Below, in pieces: positions 29,322-37,064 of a DNA stretch of 40,184 nucleotides. The DNA lies in contig JAIOPN010000022.1 of NCBI GenBank assembly GCA_021413865.1, positions 1 through 40,184 on the forward strand. Reading direction: 5' to 3'. The DNA is from Planctomycetota bacterium. GTDB lineage: Bacteria; Planctomycetota; Phycisphaerae; Phycisphaerales; Phycisphaeraceae. The notes under the pieces are model-generated. The model ran no database searches, had not been told where the DNA came from, and worked only from the letters and a program-made list of their open reading frames with translations. Position 1 is the first letter of the stretch; every line of letters begins with the position of its first letter. The translations under genes were made by a program, and so were the position numbers.

Positions 29322-31226
29322 ATGGCCCGACGATTCATCCCATCCTGGCGACGCCTGATGCTCAGCATGACCCTGCTGGCGCTGATCCTGCTCGTCGCCT
29401 CCTGGTTCGCCAAGCCCTACCTGGTCCGCTGGCGCACGCTCAACAACCTCGACTCCGACATCCCCGCGCAGCGCGAGCTGGCGCTGAACTACGTTTACCG
29501 CGCCGGCGCCAACGACCCCTCCGTGCTGCAAGGCGCGATCAACCGCATGGATCGCCTCCGCGACCCGCACTTCGCGAGCGTGATGCTGCTCTTCGACCGC
29601 ATGGGCAAATGGCGTCGGCCGCTGATCCCGCCCGGGCCCTGGCTGCGCTGGCTGGAGGTGATCGCGGCGGACAAGGACGCCAAGGCGCGCATCATCGCCG
29701 CGCAGCGCATGGCCGACCTGGCGGACATGCCCGGCGAGCCCCGGGTCATCGCCATGCTCGAACGCCTGATCGGCGACGAAAAGGAGGACGTGCGCTACAA
29801 CGCGATGATCGCCGCCGCCGAGCTCTGGGCCGGCGAGCGGAAGTCCCCCGTGCTGCGCGGCATCGTCGCCCGGGCCACCGGCGACGCCAACGCCGAGATC
29901 GCGCGGCAGGCGTGGATTTTCCTGGGCCTGATGGGCGTGCCCGACGGCCTCAAGTCCGACTGGCGCAAGACCGCCCCGCGCGCGGCGCTGCCCATGTTCT
30001 GGGCGGTGACGCGCGCGAGCCCGACCGCCGCCGGCCCCGCGCTCGAGGCGGCGCGCGACGCAAGCACGCCCGCCGCGCTCCGCGCCGAGGCGGTCTTCGC
30101 CCTGGCCTACAGCCGCAGCCCGGACGCCGCCGACGCCCTGCTCGCCATCCTGCACAAGCCGATCGACGGCTCGCTCAGCGAAGAGGACGCCGCGCTGCTC
30201 TGGCGCGCCGTGCTGGCCAGCGGCGCCATCACCGACCCGGCCCGCGCCAGCGGCGCGATGCTCGACATCCAGCGCATCGCCGAGCAGGCGGCCGCCAAGG
30301 CATACCCCAACGACCCTGCGCTCGCGCCGCTCGCCGTCGCGGCGGCCTACCGATTGGGCACGCCGCTCACCTTCAAGCCCAGCGACGCCATCCCCGCCGA
30401 CGCCGACCAGCGCGCCGCCTTCGCCGCGCTGGCCGCCGCGGAATCGACCAACGCCTCCGCCAAGCCACCGCCGCTCTACCCCGATTCACCCGGCATCTAC
30501 CGCCTCGCCGTCGTCGAACGGCAGTCCGCCTCTTTTTCCCCCGCGCTGCTCGACGACGTCTTCGGCTCCGACGACGCCGTGCTGCGCGACCAGGCCTGCC
30601 TCGTCGCCGCGACCAGGCTGAACGCCAAGGAGAATGAATCGCTGGCGCGCCGCCTGCTCCTGAGTTTCGACGACAACGAGCTGCGCTCCGGTGCGGTGCT
30701 CGCCGGCCTCACCGGTGCGCGGCCGCGCGGCCGCTCCAACGACGCCCCGGACCCCGCCGCGGAGTTCGACCTGCTCCCCAGGCGCGGCGAGATCGAGGAC
30801 GACTGGCTCGTCAAGCAGGTGCTCCTGCTCGCCCTCTGGATGCAGGGCCGCAACCCCGACCTCGACAACGCCAAGGTGCACAACCTCCTCACGCGCAGCG
30901 ACCTGCCCGGCACCACGATCCTGCTGGCGATGCTCCACAAGCGGGACCACGCGGCCTTCGAGTACCTGCTCAACCCGCGCGGCGAGCCGCGCATGGACCT
31001 GACCGACCTCTTCATCCACAAACGCTGGTGGCGCGTCTTCAAACACTACCTGCCCAAAGACGCCCCGCTGGACCTCTGGCTCTGGGCCGACACGGAGGTG
31101 CAGCAGTTCCAGATCGACGTGCTGCGCAACTGGTATTTGCTCGAACGCCGCAGACTCGGCGGCGGCGCCCCGGCGGAGATTCAGGCGGAAGAAGAGCCGG
31201 CCTCCCAGCCCGCGACGCGCCCGTGA
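29322..31226 (+). CDS. membrane-anchored HEAT-repeat-like protein
   Basis: A 634-residue protein. One transmembrane helix near residues 11-31 (LMLSMTLLALILLVASW) follows a basic start, so the bulk is probably exported. Repeated helical pairs rich in Ala, Leu, Arg and Asp cover about 45-330 (for example RIIAAQRMADLADMPGEPRV, EDVRYNAMIAAAELWAGE and LRAEAVFALAYSRSPDAADA), as in HEAT or TPR-like solenoids. The C-terminal 250 residues are less regular and end in a Glu/Ala/Pro tail. No catalytic motif is seen. Such proteins usually bind other proteins. ATG 29322 lacks a clear ribosome binding site. An AT-rich cassette begins 12 bp after the stop. Confidence 0.6.
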   Translation: MARRFIPSWRRLMLSMTLLALILLVASWFAKPYLVRWRTLNNLDSDIPAQRELALNYVYRAGANDPSVLQGAINRMDRLRDPHFASVMLLFDRMGKWRRPLIPPGPWLRWLEVIAADKDAKARIIAAQRMADLADMPGEPRVIAMLERLIGDEKEDVRYNAMIAAAELWAGERKSPVLRGIVARATGDANAEIARQAWIFLGLMGVPDGLKSDWRKTAPRAALPMFWAVTRASPTAAGPALEAARDASTPAALRAEAVFALAYSRSPDAADALLAILHKPIDGSLSEEDAALLWRAVLASGAITDPARASGAMLDIQRIAEQAAAKAYPNDPALAPLAVAAAYRLGTPLTFKPSDAIPADADQRAAFAALAAAESTNASAKPPPLYPDSPGIYRLAVVERQSASFSPALLDDVFGSDDAVLRDQACLVAATRLNAKENESLARRLLLSFDDNELRSGAVLAGLTGARPRGRSNDAPDPAAEFDLLPRRGEIEDDWLVKQVLLLALWMQGRNPDLDNAKVHNLLTRSDLPGTTILLAMLHKRDHAAFEYLLNPRGEPRMDLTDLFIHKRWWRVFKHYLPKDAPLDLWLWADTEVQQFQIDVLRNWYLLERRRLGGGAPAEIQAEEEPASQPATRP

Positions 31227-31345
31227 TACCCTCTCCCCCCCGGCCTAAATATATGTACTTATCCCCTTTTCTTCCTCGCGAAAGCTTCCGAAGGGTAGGA
31301 CAAGGCCCCGAGAATCCCGCAGTAACGGACTTTAAGGAGGTAGGA

Positions 31346-31528
31346 GTGATAGCAAGTCACGGCGCTATTGGCGGCGGACCGTGGGACAATCGGGGATTTG
31401 AAGATCGTATCGGCGCTATAACTTCGGACAAAGCGATGCGGCGAGCAGCCCGTATTACCGGAATGAGAATTACTGAGATGTCCTCGGCTGATTACGGTTA
31501 CGAGCTTGAGAAGTGGGCCAAACCATAA
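31346..31528 (+). CDS. small hypothetical protein in the AT-rich cassette
   Basis: The GTG at 31346 is chosen because TTTAAGGAGG, a near-perfect ribosome binding site, ends 5 bases before it. The product is 60 residues: VIASHGAIGGGPWDNRGFED followed by RIGAITSDKAMRRAARITGM and a charged end (YGYELEKWAKP). An ATG at 31253 in the same frame would give 91 residues but lies in the inverted-repeat end. No family is recognised. It has a Gly-rich start, a helical centre and no membrane segment. Unusually for this region, the ribosome binding site is stronger than those of neighbouring housekeeping genes. Confidence 0.5.
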   Translation: MIASHGAIGGGPWDNRGFEDRIGAITSDKAMRRAARITGMRITEMSSADYGYELEKWAKP

Positions 31529-31541
31529 CTTATATTAATCC

Positions 31542-31847
31542 ATGATAATGAGACGATTATTCTTTGGATGTTTCTTGCTGTCACTAGCATCCTTGCTCGG
31601 CGGTGCTGTAATAATCTCGGTCGTCGACAGGCTAAATCCACCTCCTGGCGCAGGAGCGGACTGGGGAATGGGAGTTACGATGGGAGTAATTGGTGTGTCA
31701 GGTATTTTGGCCGCTGTTTGTTTTCTAATTGCATGCTTTGCTGGAATTACGGCTGCCGTGCAGGGATCTCTGGATAAAGGGTGGCTGGTACTGCACCTCA
31801 TAGGAACTCTGGTGGTAGCTGTATTGGCGGCGGCGATTGCGCTTTAG
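31542..31847 (+). CDS. small membrane protein in the AT-rich cassette
   Basis: A 101-residue protein with three hydrophobic segments: LFFGCFLLSLASLLGGAVII (about 6-25), MGVTMGVIGVSGILAAVCFL (about 43-62, extending to 72) and WLVLHLIGTLVVAVLAAAIA (about 81-100). A short polar loop after the first (DRLNPPPGAGADW) is probably exposed. The start is ATG 31542 or 31548. The gene follows the previous one by 13 bp on the same strand, so they may be co-transcribed and act together, as membrane and soluble partners sometimes do. No family is recognised. Confidence 0.6.
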   Translation: MIMRRLFFGCFLLSLASLLGGAVIISVVDRLNPPPGAGADWGMGVTMGVIGVSGILAAVCFLIACFAGITAAVQGSLDKGWLVLHLIGTLVVAVLAAAIAL

Positions 31848-31864
31848 AAGTGGAAAAGGGATAG

Positions 31865-31899
31865 GTACATTTACCCGGCGTAAGTACATTTACCCGGCG
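31865..31899 (+). repeat. tandem 16-bp repeat at the cassette right end
   Basis: GTACATTTACCCGGCG occurs at 31865-31880 and again at 31884-31899, separated by TAA. The first copy is part of the right inverted-repeat end. The duplication may mark a boundary or a recombination scar. Confidence 0.8.
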
Positions 31900-31906
31900 G
31901 TGATTT

Positions 31907-32019
31907 CCCATAGCCCCCGGCTCCGCCGGGGGGGGTTCCGCGAGAGATCACCAACACCCTGCGCGCCGCAAGTTCGTGCATCCAACAAGAACCCCCCTGG
32001 CCGAGCCGGGGGCTATGGG
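31907..32019. repeat. REPIN-like element, family S, copy 4
   Basis: The inverted ends CCCATAGCCCCCGGCTCCGC and GAGCCGGGGGCTATGGG have the same orientation as the copy at 29155 (centre with GAGATCACC ... GCCGCAAGTTCGTGCATCC). It begins 7 bp after the tandem repeat and ends 13 bp before the helicase stop codon. Confidence 0.9.
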
Positions 32020-32032
32020 ACGGAGCGTGTGG

Positions 32033-34120
32033 TTACGGCGGCGAGCCCGCCGGCGACGCCCCCGTGACGTGCCTCACCGGCAGGTTGGGCAGCGCGGCGA
32101 TGAAGTGTTTGCCGTAGCTCTTGGTGAGGATGCGGCTGTCGAGCACGACGACCGTGCCGTGGTCCGTGCGCGAGCGGATCAGCCGGCCGAACCCCTGCTT
32201 GAATTTCAATATCGCCTCGGGCAGCGAGTACTCCGCGAAGGGGTTCCCGCCCCGCGCCTTGATGCGGTCCATCCGCGCCTCGATGAGCGGGCGGTCGGGC
32301 ACCGCGAAGGGCAGCCGCGTGATGACCACGTTGCGCAGCGCCTCGCCCTGCACGTCCACCCCCTGCCAGAAGGAGTCGGTGCCCAGGAGCACGCTGCGGC
32401 GGTCGCCGCGGAAGCGCTCCAGCAGCGCGGTGCGCTGCGTGCCGTCGCTCTGCACGAGCATCGGGATGCCCCGCGCCTCCATGAACGGCTTGAGCCAGTC
32501 GGCGGTGCGCTTGAGCAGGTCGTAGCTGGTGAAGAGCACGAACGCCCCGCCGTCGGAGCGGTCCAGGTGATCGAGCAACCGCGGCGTCATGCGCTCGAAG
32601 TGCGACGGGTCCGAGGGCTCGGGGAGCGACTTCTCGATGAGCAGCTCCGCCTGCGTGGAATAATCGAACGGCGAGCCGAGCAGGAGCGTGACGGCGTCGT
32701 CGCAGCCGATGCGGGATTCGAGGTGGGCGAAGGCGCGGTGCTCCGCCGCCGCGGCGCGGGCGGGCTGCGCCGGCGCGTGGCCGGTCGCGGCGGTGGCGAG
32801 CGTGGCGGAGGTGAGCACGACGCCGATGGGCTTGTCGCGGGCGCTGCGGGCGTTGAACAGCCGTTCGCGCAGCAGCGGGCCCACGTCGATCGGGGAGCAG
32901 CACATCTTCACGCGCCGCGTCCGCCCCTTCTCGCCGACCTCGACCCAGTACACGCTCTCGGGCTGCGTCTGCTCGACGATCGCACGCAGCGACGCGGCCG
33001 CCCCCTCGCACCGGCCGGCGTAGCCCGAGACCTCGAAGCGGTCCGCCTCCTCCGTCGCGTTGTCGCGCACGACCTTGAGCAGGATCACCAGGTCGTCCAG
33101 CGCCGGGGAGAGGCCGTTCTCCACCACGTTGGGGTCGTTGATCCGCCCGTTGCTCCGGCCGCGCGTCAGGTGGTAATTCACCAGTTGATCGAAGAACGCC
33201 TCGGCGGCGCGCATCGCGTCCTCCACCGCGTGGATGGCCTTGTTGAGCACGCCCTGCGCGTCGTCGCTCAGCCGGTGCTCCAGCGAGGGCAGGAACCCGC
33301 GCCCGGTGCGCTCCGCCAGCAGGCTGTGCAGCAGGAACCGCACCTGCGACTCCGAACAGGTGATGCCGAAGTGCTCGCTGGCGACGTCCTCGATGGTGTG
33401 CGCCTCGTCGAGGATGACGTGGTCGTACGGCGGGAGGAAGCCCACGCCCTGCGCCCGCAGCGCCAGGTCGGCGAAGAAGAGCGCGTGGTTGACGATCAGC
33501 AGGTCGCCGTTCTCCATCCGCCGGCGGGCGCGCTGGTAGAAACATTTTTCATACGTCGGGCAGCGCCGGCCCATGCAGTTGCCCGCGTCGCTCTGCGCCT
33601 TGTCCCACACGGAGGAGCGTTCCAATGGCGGCAGCGTCGCCAGCGAGCCGTCGTCGGTCTTGTAGGCCCAGTCCTCGATCGTGTGCAGCGAGCGGATCAT
33701 CTCCGGCTCGACGAAGAGCTGGTCCTGCCGCTGCGAGGTCATCGCCAGGCGGCGCAGCGAGACGTAGTTGCCCCGCCCCTTGACCAGCACGGCGGAGAAC
33801 TCGTCCTCCATCACCGCCTGCAAAAGCGGGATGTCCTTGGCGATGAGCTGCTCCTGCAGCGCGATGGTGTGCGTCGAGATGATCACACGCTCGCGGTTTT
33901 CCGGCGGGCTGTTGACGATGCGCTCGATGGCGGGGAGCAGGTAGGCGAACGATTTCCCGACGCCCGTGCCCGCCTCGGCGATGAGGTGGTGGCCGCTCGC
34001 CAGCGCGGCGCGCACGGACTCGAGCATGCGCGTCTGCTCGGGGCGCTGCTCGTAGCGCCCGTCCAGCCTGCGGGCGATGGGGCCATCGGGGGCGAGGATG
34101 TGGAGTGGGTCGAGGGGCAT
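32033..34120 (-). CDS. dinG: DinG/XPD-like superfamily 2 DNA helicase
   Basis: An ATP-dependent 5'-3' DNA helicase, probably for R-loop or damaged-DNA processing. ATG 34120 ([14 protein letters not shown]) has AAGGA 6 bases upstream; the longer frame enters a repeat. The 695-residue protein shows Walker [10 protein letters not shown] (49-57), DEAH (238-241), VVLTSATL, and [12 protein letters not shown] with [14 protein letters not shown] (motifs V and VI). The iron-sulfur region has [13 protein letters not shown] (Cys182, 187, 193). The first cluster Cys, normally in 'KGRxNYLC', is Ser121 here ([11 protein letters not shown]). The cluster may therefore be absent or bound by three Cys plus another ligand. 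The gene follows rplL on the same strand after a terminator. Confidence 0.85.
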   Translation of the reverse strand: MPLDPLHILAPDGPIARRLDGRYEQRPEQTRMLESVRAALASGHHLIAEAGTGVGKSFAYLLPAIERIVNSPPENRERVIISTHTIALQEQLIAKDIPLLQAVMEDEFSAVLVKGRGNYVSLRRLAMTSQRQDQLFVEPEMIRSLHTIEDWAYKTDDGSLATLPPLERSSVWDKAQSDAGNCMGRRCPTYEKCFYQRARRRMENGDLLIVNHALFFADLALRAQGVGFLPPYDHVILDEAHTIEDVASEHFGITCSESQVRFLLHSLLAERTGRGFLPSLEHRLSDDAQGVLNKAIHAVEDAMRAAEAFFDQLVNYHLTRGRSNGRINDPNVVENGLSPALDDLVILLKVVRDNATEEADRFEVSGYAGRCEGAAASLRAIVEQTQPESVYWVEVGEKGRTRRVKMCCSPIDVGPLLRERLFNARSARDKPIGVVLTSATLATAATGHAPAQPARAAAAEHRAFAHLESRIGCDDAVTLLLGSPFDYSTQAELLIEKSLPEPSDPSHFERMTPRLLDHLDRSDGGAFVLFTSYDLLKRTADWLKPFMEARGIPMLVQSDGTQRTALLERFRGDRRSVLLGTDSFWQGVDVQGEALRNVVITRLPFAVPDRPLIEARMDRIKARGGNPFAEYSLPEAILKFKQGFGRLIRSRTDHGTVVVLDSRILTKSYGKHFIAALPNLPVRHVTGASPAGSPP

Positions 34121-34189
34121 CGCGTCCTTGCCGGGGGATTGTAGCGGGACGGGCGTGCTAAGCCGCGAGGGGCGGGCCCGGGTTCTTAT

Positions 34190-34321
34190 CGGGTGCCACG
34201 CTGCATCCCGAAGGGTGCGGTGTGCGGAGAACAGAGGACATCCGATCTCGGCACGGATCGGCATGAACTACGTCGGTCGCGGAGAAGACACACCGCACCC
34301 TTCGGGATGCAGTGTGGCACC
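34190..34321. repeat. REPIN-like element, family T, copy 2
   Basis: Two 34-bp arms with one mismatch: GGGTGCCACGCTGCATCCCG continuing AAGGGTGCGGTGTG, and its complement at 34288-34321. The centre has a small hairpin (CCGATC/GATCGG). It lies directly upstream of the helicase start, between it and the rplL terminator. Confidence 0.9.
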
Positions 34322-34338
34322 CAACAAAGCGGCCGCCC

Positions 34339-34374
34339 TAAAACAACAACGCCCAGGCTTGCACCTGGGCGTTG
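34339..34374 (-). terminator. Rho-independent terminator of rplKAJL
   Basis: On the minus strand CAACGCCCAGG, loop TGCAAG, CCTGGGCGTTG, then TTGTTTT. It lies 28 bp after the rplL stop. Confidence 0.9.
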
Positions 34375-34401
34375 CGGTATTTGGATGTCTGAACGGTCGT
34401 C

Positions 34402-34788
34402 TTACTTGAGCTCGACGTCGGCGCCCTGCTCCTTGAGAGCGGCGGCGAGCTTCTCGGCGTCGGCCTTGGGGAGGCCTTCCTTCACGGTCTTCGGGGCCCC
34501 GTCCACGAGGTCCTTGGCTTCCTTCAGGCCCAGGCCGGTCGCCTCGCGGACGACCTTGATGACCTGGATCTTCTTGTCGCCGGCGGCCTTGAGGACGACG
34601 TCGAAGTTCGTCTTCTCCTCGACGGCTGCCGCGGCGGCGGCGGGACCCGCAACGGCGACGGCCGCGCCGGCGGCGGGCTCGATGCCGTAGGTATCCTTCA
34701 GGTAGCCACCGAGATCGACGGCCTCCTTGAGGGTCAGACCGACGAGCTTGTCACCCAGTTCCTTGATTGCTGCTGCTACTTCGCCCAT
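34402..34788 (-). CDS. rplL: 50S ribosomal protein L7/L12
   Basis: Forms the flexible stalk that recruits translation factors. The 128-residue protein has a helical N-terminal dimerisation domain (1-35, [20 protein letters not shown]), an Ala-rich hinge (39-56, [18 protein letters not shown]) and the conserved C-terminal domain from [20 protein letters not shown] to the end. [20 protein letters not shown] is the factor-binding face. AAGGAAGG lies 6 bases before ATG 34788. It is last in rplK-rplA-rplJ-rplL and is followed by a terminator rather than rpoB. Confidence 0.98.
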   Translation of the reverse strand: MGEVAAAIKELGDKLVGLTLKEAVDLGGYLKDTYGIEPAAGAAVAVAGPAAAAAAVEEKTNFDVVLKAAGDKKIQVIKVVREATGLGLKEAKDLVDGAPKTVKEGLPKADAEKLAAALKEQGADVELK

Positions 34789-34889
34789 GAAACACCTTCC
34801 TTACACTTGAGACACTCGCCCGAGAGGCGGGACACACGTCCCGTTTAACCCCGAAGGGCCCGTCGAGCAGATTTTTAGTAAACCGTAAA

Positions 34890-35438
34890 TCAGGCCAGCG
34901 CCGCGATCGGGGCGTCGCCGGTCTTCTCTTTGCGTTCCTCGATGGCCTTGATGAGCGACGCGAGCTTGCGGCCCGGCGCGACCAACTGGCCGGCGATCTT
35001 TTTCGCGGGGCTCAAGAGCAGGGTGACGACCTGGCCCTGCGCCTCGATCTTGGTCGGGTACTTCGCCAGCGCCTTGACCTGGTCGGCGGAGAAGACCTGG
35101 CCGTCCATGATCGCGCCCTTGACCTTGACGGTCTCGAGCGTCTTGATCGCCTCGATGACCTCGCGGGCGACGGTGACAACGCTCTCGGCGCTGTACACCA
35201 TCGCGCTGGGGCCCTCGATCAGCGAGTTGAGGTTTTCAAGGTTGGTCCCCTTGAACGCCTTGAGGGCCAGCGAGTTCTTGACGACCGTGACCCTGACCTT
35301 CTTGGAGAGCAGGCCGGCACGGAGGTTGTTGTTGTCGTTGCTGGTCAGGCCGCGGATATCGACGAGCACGGCGCCGTCGAGGTTGGCGAACTTCTTGCGG
35401 TAAACGTCGGTGATCAGGTTCTTGACTGGCTTGCTCAT
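34890..35438 (-). CDS. rplJ: 50S ribosomal protein L10
   Basis: Anchors L7/L12 to 23S rRNA. The 182-residue length is typical. Visible L10 features include LVDIRGLTSNDNNNLRAGLL (25-44), VRVTVVKNSLALKAFKGTNL, LIEGPSAMVYS, VKGAIMDGQVFSADQVKALA and a C-terminal helix that binds L7/L12. The leader between rplA and rplJ is only 60 bp and shows no obvious L10 autoregulatory fold. The 101-bp gap before rplL has two short GC hairpins (GGGCCCTTCGGGG and CGGGACGTGTGTCCCG) that could tune the L7/L12 excess. Confidence 0.97.
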   Translation of the reverse strand: MSKPVKNLITDVYRKKFANLDGAVLVDIRGLTSNDNNNLRAGLLSKKVRVTVVKNSLALKAFKGTNLENLNSLIEGPSAMVYSAESVVTVAREVIEAIKTLETVKVKGAIMDGQVFSADQVKALAKYPTKIEAQGQVVTLLLSPAKKIAGQLVAPGRKLASLIKAIEERKEKTGDAPIAALA

Positions 35439-35498
35439 GGCTTGTTACTCGGGCTGTTTTTCTGTTCGGGTCTTGCGACGCGGTCCGTTTGGGAGGGA

Positions 35499-36200
35499 TC
35501 AGGCGGTGGCCTGGGCGACGGCGACGTGCTCCACCTGGACGCCGGGCGTCATGGTGCCCGAGAGCGTGATCTTCTTGACGTAGTGGCCGCGGGCGGCGGC
35601 GGGCCGCATGCGGACGATGTTGTCGATGAACGCCTGGGCGTTGTCGATGATCTGCTTCTCGTCGAAGCTCTGCTTGCCGATGACCGCCTGGACGTTGCCG
35701 CCCGCGTCGTTGCGGAACTCGACCTTGCCGGCCGCGTATTCACGCACCGCACGCTCGAGCTCCGGCGTCACCGTGCCGCTCTTGGGCGAGGGCATCAGGC
35801 CCTTGGGGCCCAGCACCTTGCCGAGCTTGGAGACCACACGCATCATGTCGGGCGTGGCGATGGCGACGTCGAAATCCATCCAGCCGCCCTCGATCTTCTT
35901 GACGAGCTCCTCGCCGCCGGCCTCCATGGCGCCCGCGGCCTTGGCCTTGGCGGTCATGTCGTCCTTGCAGAAGGCGACCACGCGCTTGCTCGCGCCGATG
36001 CCGTGCGGCAGCGCGATCGCGCCGCGCAGGGCCTGATCCGCCTGCTTGGCGTCGATGCCAAGGTGCATGCAGATCTCGATCGACTGATCGAACTTGGTTT
36101 TCTTGAAGCCCTTGATGCGGGTGACCGCGTCGGTGAGGGGGTAGGCCTTCTCGCGGTCCCAACCCTCGATGTCGGCGCGGAAGCGTTTGCCGTGAGCCAT
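35499..36200 (-). CDS. rplA: 50S ribosomal protein L1
   Basis: Binds 23S rRNA at the L1 stalk and can repress its own operon. ATG 36200 gives the usual 233 residues (MAHGKRFRADIEGWDREKAY); the longer open frame adds unconserved sequence. Motifs include TKFDQSIEICMHLGID, LPHGIGASKRVVAFC, LGPKGLMPSPKSGTVTP and KVEFRNDAGGNVQAVIGKQS. AAAGG lies 8 bases before the start. It sits between rplK (89-bp gap) and rplJ (60-bp gap) on the same strand. Confidence 0.97.
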   Translation of the reverse strand: MAHGKRFRADIEGWDREKAYPLTDAVTRIKGFKKTKFDQSIEICMHLGIDAKQADQALRGAIALPHGIGASKRVVAFCKDDMTAKAKAAGAMEAGGEELVKKIEGGWMDFDVAIATPDMMRVVSKLGKVLGPKGLMPSPKSGTVTPELERAVREYAAGKVEFRNDAGGNVQAVIGKQSFDEKQIIDNAQAFIDNIVRMRPAAARGHYVKKITLSGTMTPGVQVEHVAVAQATA

Positions 36201-36289
36201 GTCTCGAACCTTTCGACAGCCGTGCGCGATCAGTGTCGGCGGCGGCGGGTCTCCCACGATTCAGGGCTCGTGGTGGGCCCCTAACAATC

Positions 36290-36721
36290 TCAGAAGCCTT
36301 CGACCGTGACGCCCATGGAGCGGGCGGTGCCGGCGATGGTGCGCATCGCGGACTCGACGGAGGAGGCGGTCATCTCTTTCATCTTCTCGGCGGCGATCGC
36401 CTGGAGCTGCGCCTTGGTGATCTTGCCGACCTTGTCCTTGTTGGGGACGCCCGAGCCCTTCTCGACCTTGGCGGCGTCGAGGATGAGCACGGCCGCGGGG
36501 GGCTGCTTGACCTCGAAGGAGAAGCTGCGGTCCTTATAGACCGTGATCACGCAGCCGACGACCTTGCCCTTGAGGGCCTTGGTGCGCTCGTTGAACTGCG
36601 AGATAAACTGGCCGGGGTTGACGCCGTTCTGGCCCAGGGCCGGGCCGATGGGCGGCGCGGGGGTCGCGGACCCGCCGGGCGCCTGGATCTTGAAGACAAC
36701 GGTGATTTCTTTCTTGGCCAT
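36290..36721 (-). CDS. rplK: 50S ribosomal protein L11
   Basis: Binds 23S rRNA at the GTPase centre. The 143-residue protein is typical: [20 protein letters not shown] (9-28), [20 protein letters not shown] (29-48), [20 protein letters not shown] and a C-terminal RNA-binding domain ending [26 protein letters not shown] lies 8 bases before ATG 36721. It is first in the rplKAJL operon. A sigma-70-like promoter is visible 44 bp upstream of the start codon. Unusually, secE and nusG are not upstream; a divergent secreted protein gene lies there instead. Confidence 0.98.
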   Translation of the reverse strand: MAKKEITVVFKIQAPGGSATPAPPIGPALGQNGVNPGQFISQFNERTKALKGKVVGCVITVYKDRSFSFEVKQPPAAVLILDAAKVEKGSGVPNKDKVGKITKAQLQAIAAEKMKEMTASSVESAMRTIAGTARSMGVTVEGF

Positions 36722-36764
36722 GAGCAGACTCCTTCGCCCCGCTTCCCTGTGGAGCGAGCCGAAC

Positions 36765-36794
36765 AGTATAACAAGACCTTATTCAGTTTGCCAA
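36765..36794 (-). promoter_or_regulatory. sigma-70-type promoter for rplKAJL
   Basis: On the minus strand, -35 TTGGCA (36789-36794) and -10 TATACT (36765-36770) are separated by 18 bp. The surroundings are AT-rich relative to the window. It is about 44 bp upstream of rplK. Confidence 0.75.
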
Positions 36795-36810
36795 CCCCCT
36801 AAATCCACCC

Positions 36811-36895
36811 TTGGACGAGCCACGACCGTGAGGGAGTGGTTTTCTGGAGTCACGATTCTCGCGGAGCCGCTCCCTCACGGTCGCGGCTCGTCCAA
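36811..36895. repeat. inverted-repeat element, family X
   Basis: TTGGACGAGCCACGACCGTG continuing AGGGAG pairs with CTCCCTCACGGTCGCGGCTC continuing GTCCAA, with one mismatch. The centre is about 30 bp. It lies just upstream of the rplK promoter, and the remaining 36896-37064 before the cyclophilin gene shows nothing else clear. Confidence 0.8.
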
Positions 36896-37064
36896 CTGCC
36901 CCATCGTCAGCACCACCCGGGATCGGGGCGTCAATTTAGCCGCTTTTGCCCAAAATCTTTTGACCCACCCCCAAGGCGCGGATATTCTTGCCTACCTCGC
37001 CTTCGCCGACCCGCGGTAACGTCGGCCCCCGAAAATTGTTGCGAGCGGTGAAGGGCCCGTTGAC

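Larger units (their letters stand above)
31238..31899 (+). mobile_element. AT-rich cassette with terminal inverted repeats
   Basis: The left end reads CCGGCCTAAATATATGTACT then TATCCCCTTTT. The right end reads AAAAGGGATAGGTACATTTA then CCCGG. Aligned as inverted repeats they share AAAAGGG, ATA, GTACAT, TTA and CCGG with small gaps. The enclosed DNA is visibly AT-richer than both neighbours and carries two small unknown genes. A second copy of the right-end sequence follows in tandem. No transposase is present. The ends resemble those of RAYT/IS200-like associated repeats, so mobilisation in trans is a reasonable guess. Confidence 0.5.

Noticed and set aside
31253-31345. longer start (ATG 31253) for the cassette ORF
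   Set aside because: It begins inside the inverted-repeat end and lacks a ribosome binding site, whereas GTG 31346 has a near-perfect one.
35439-35498. L10 autoregulatory leader before rplJ
   Set aside because: The 60-bp gap is too short and shows no matching kink-turn or stem pattern.
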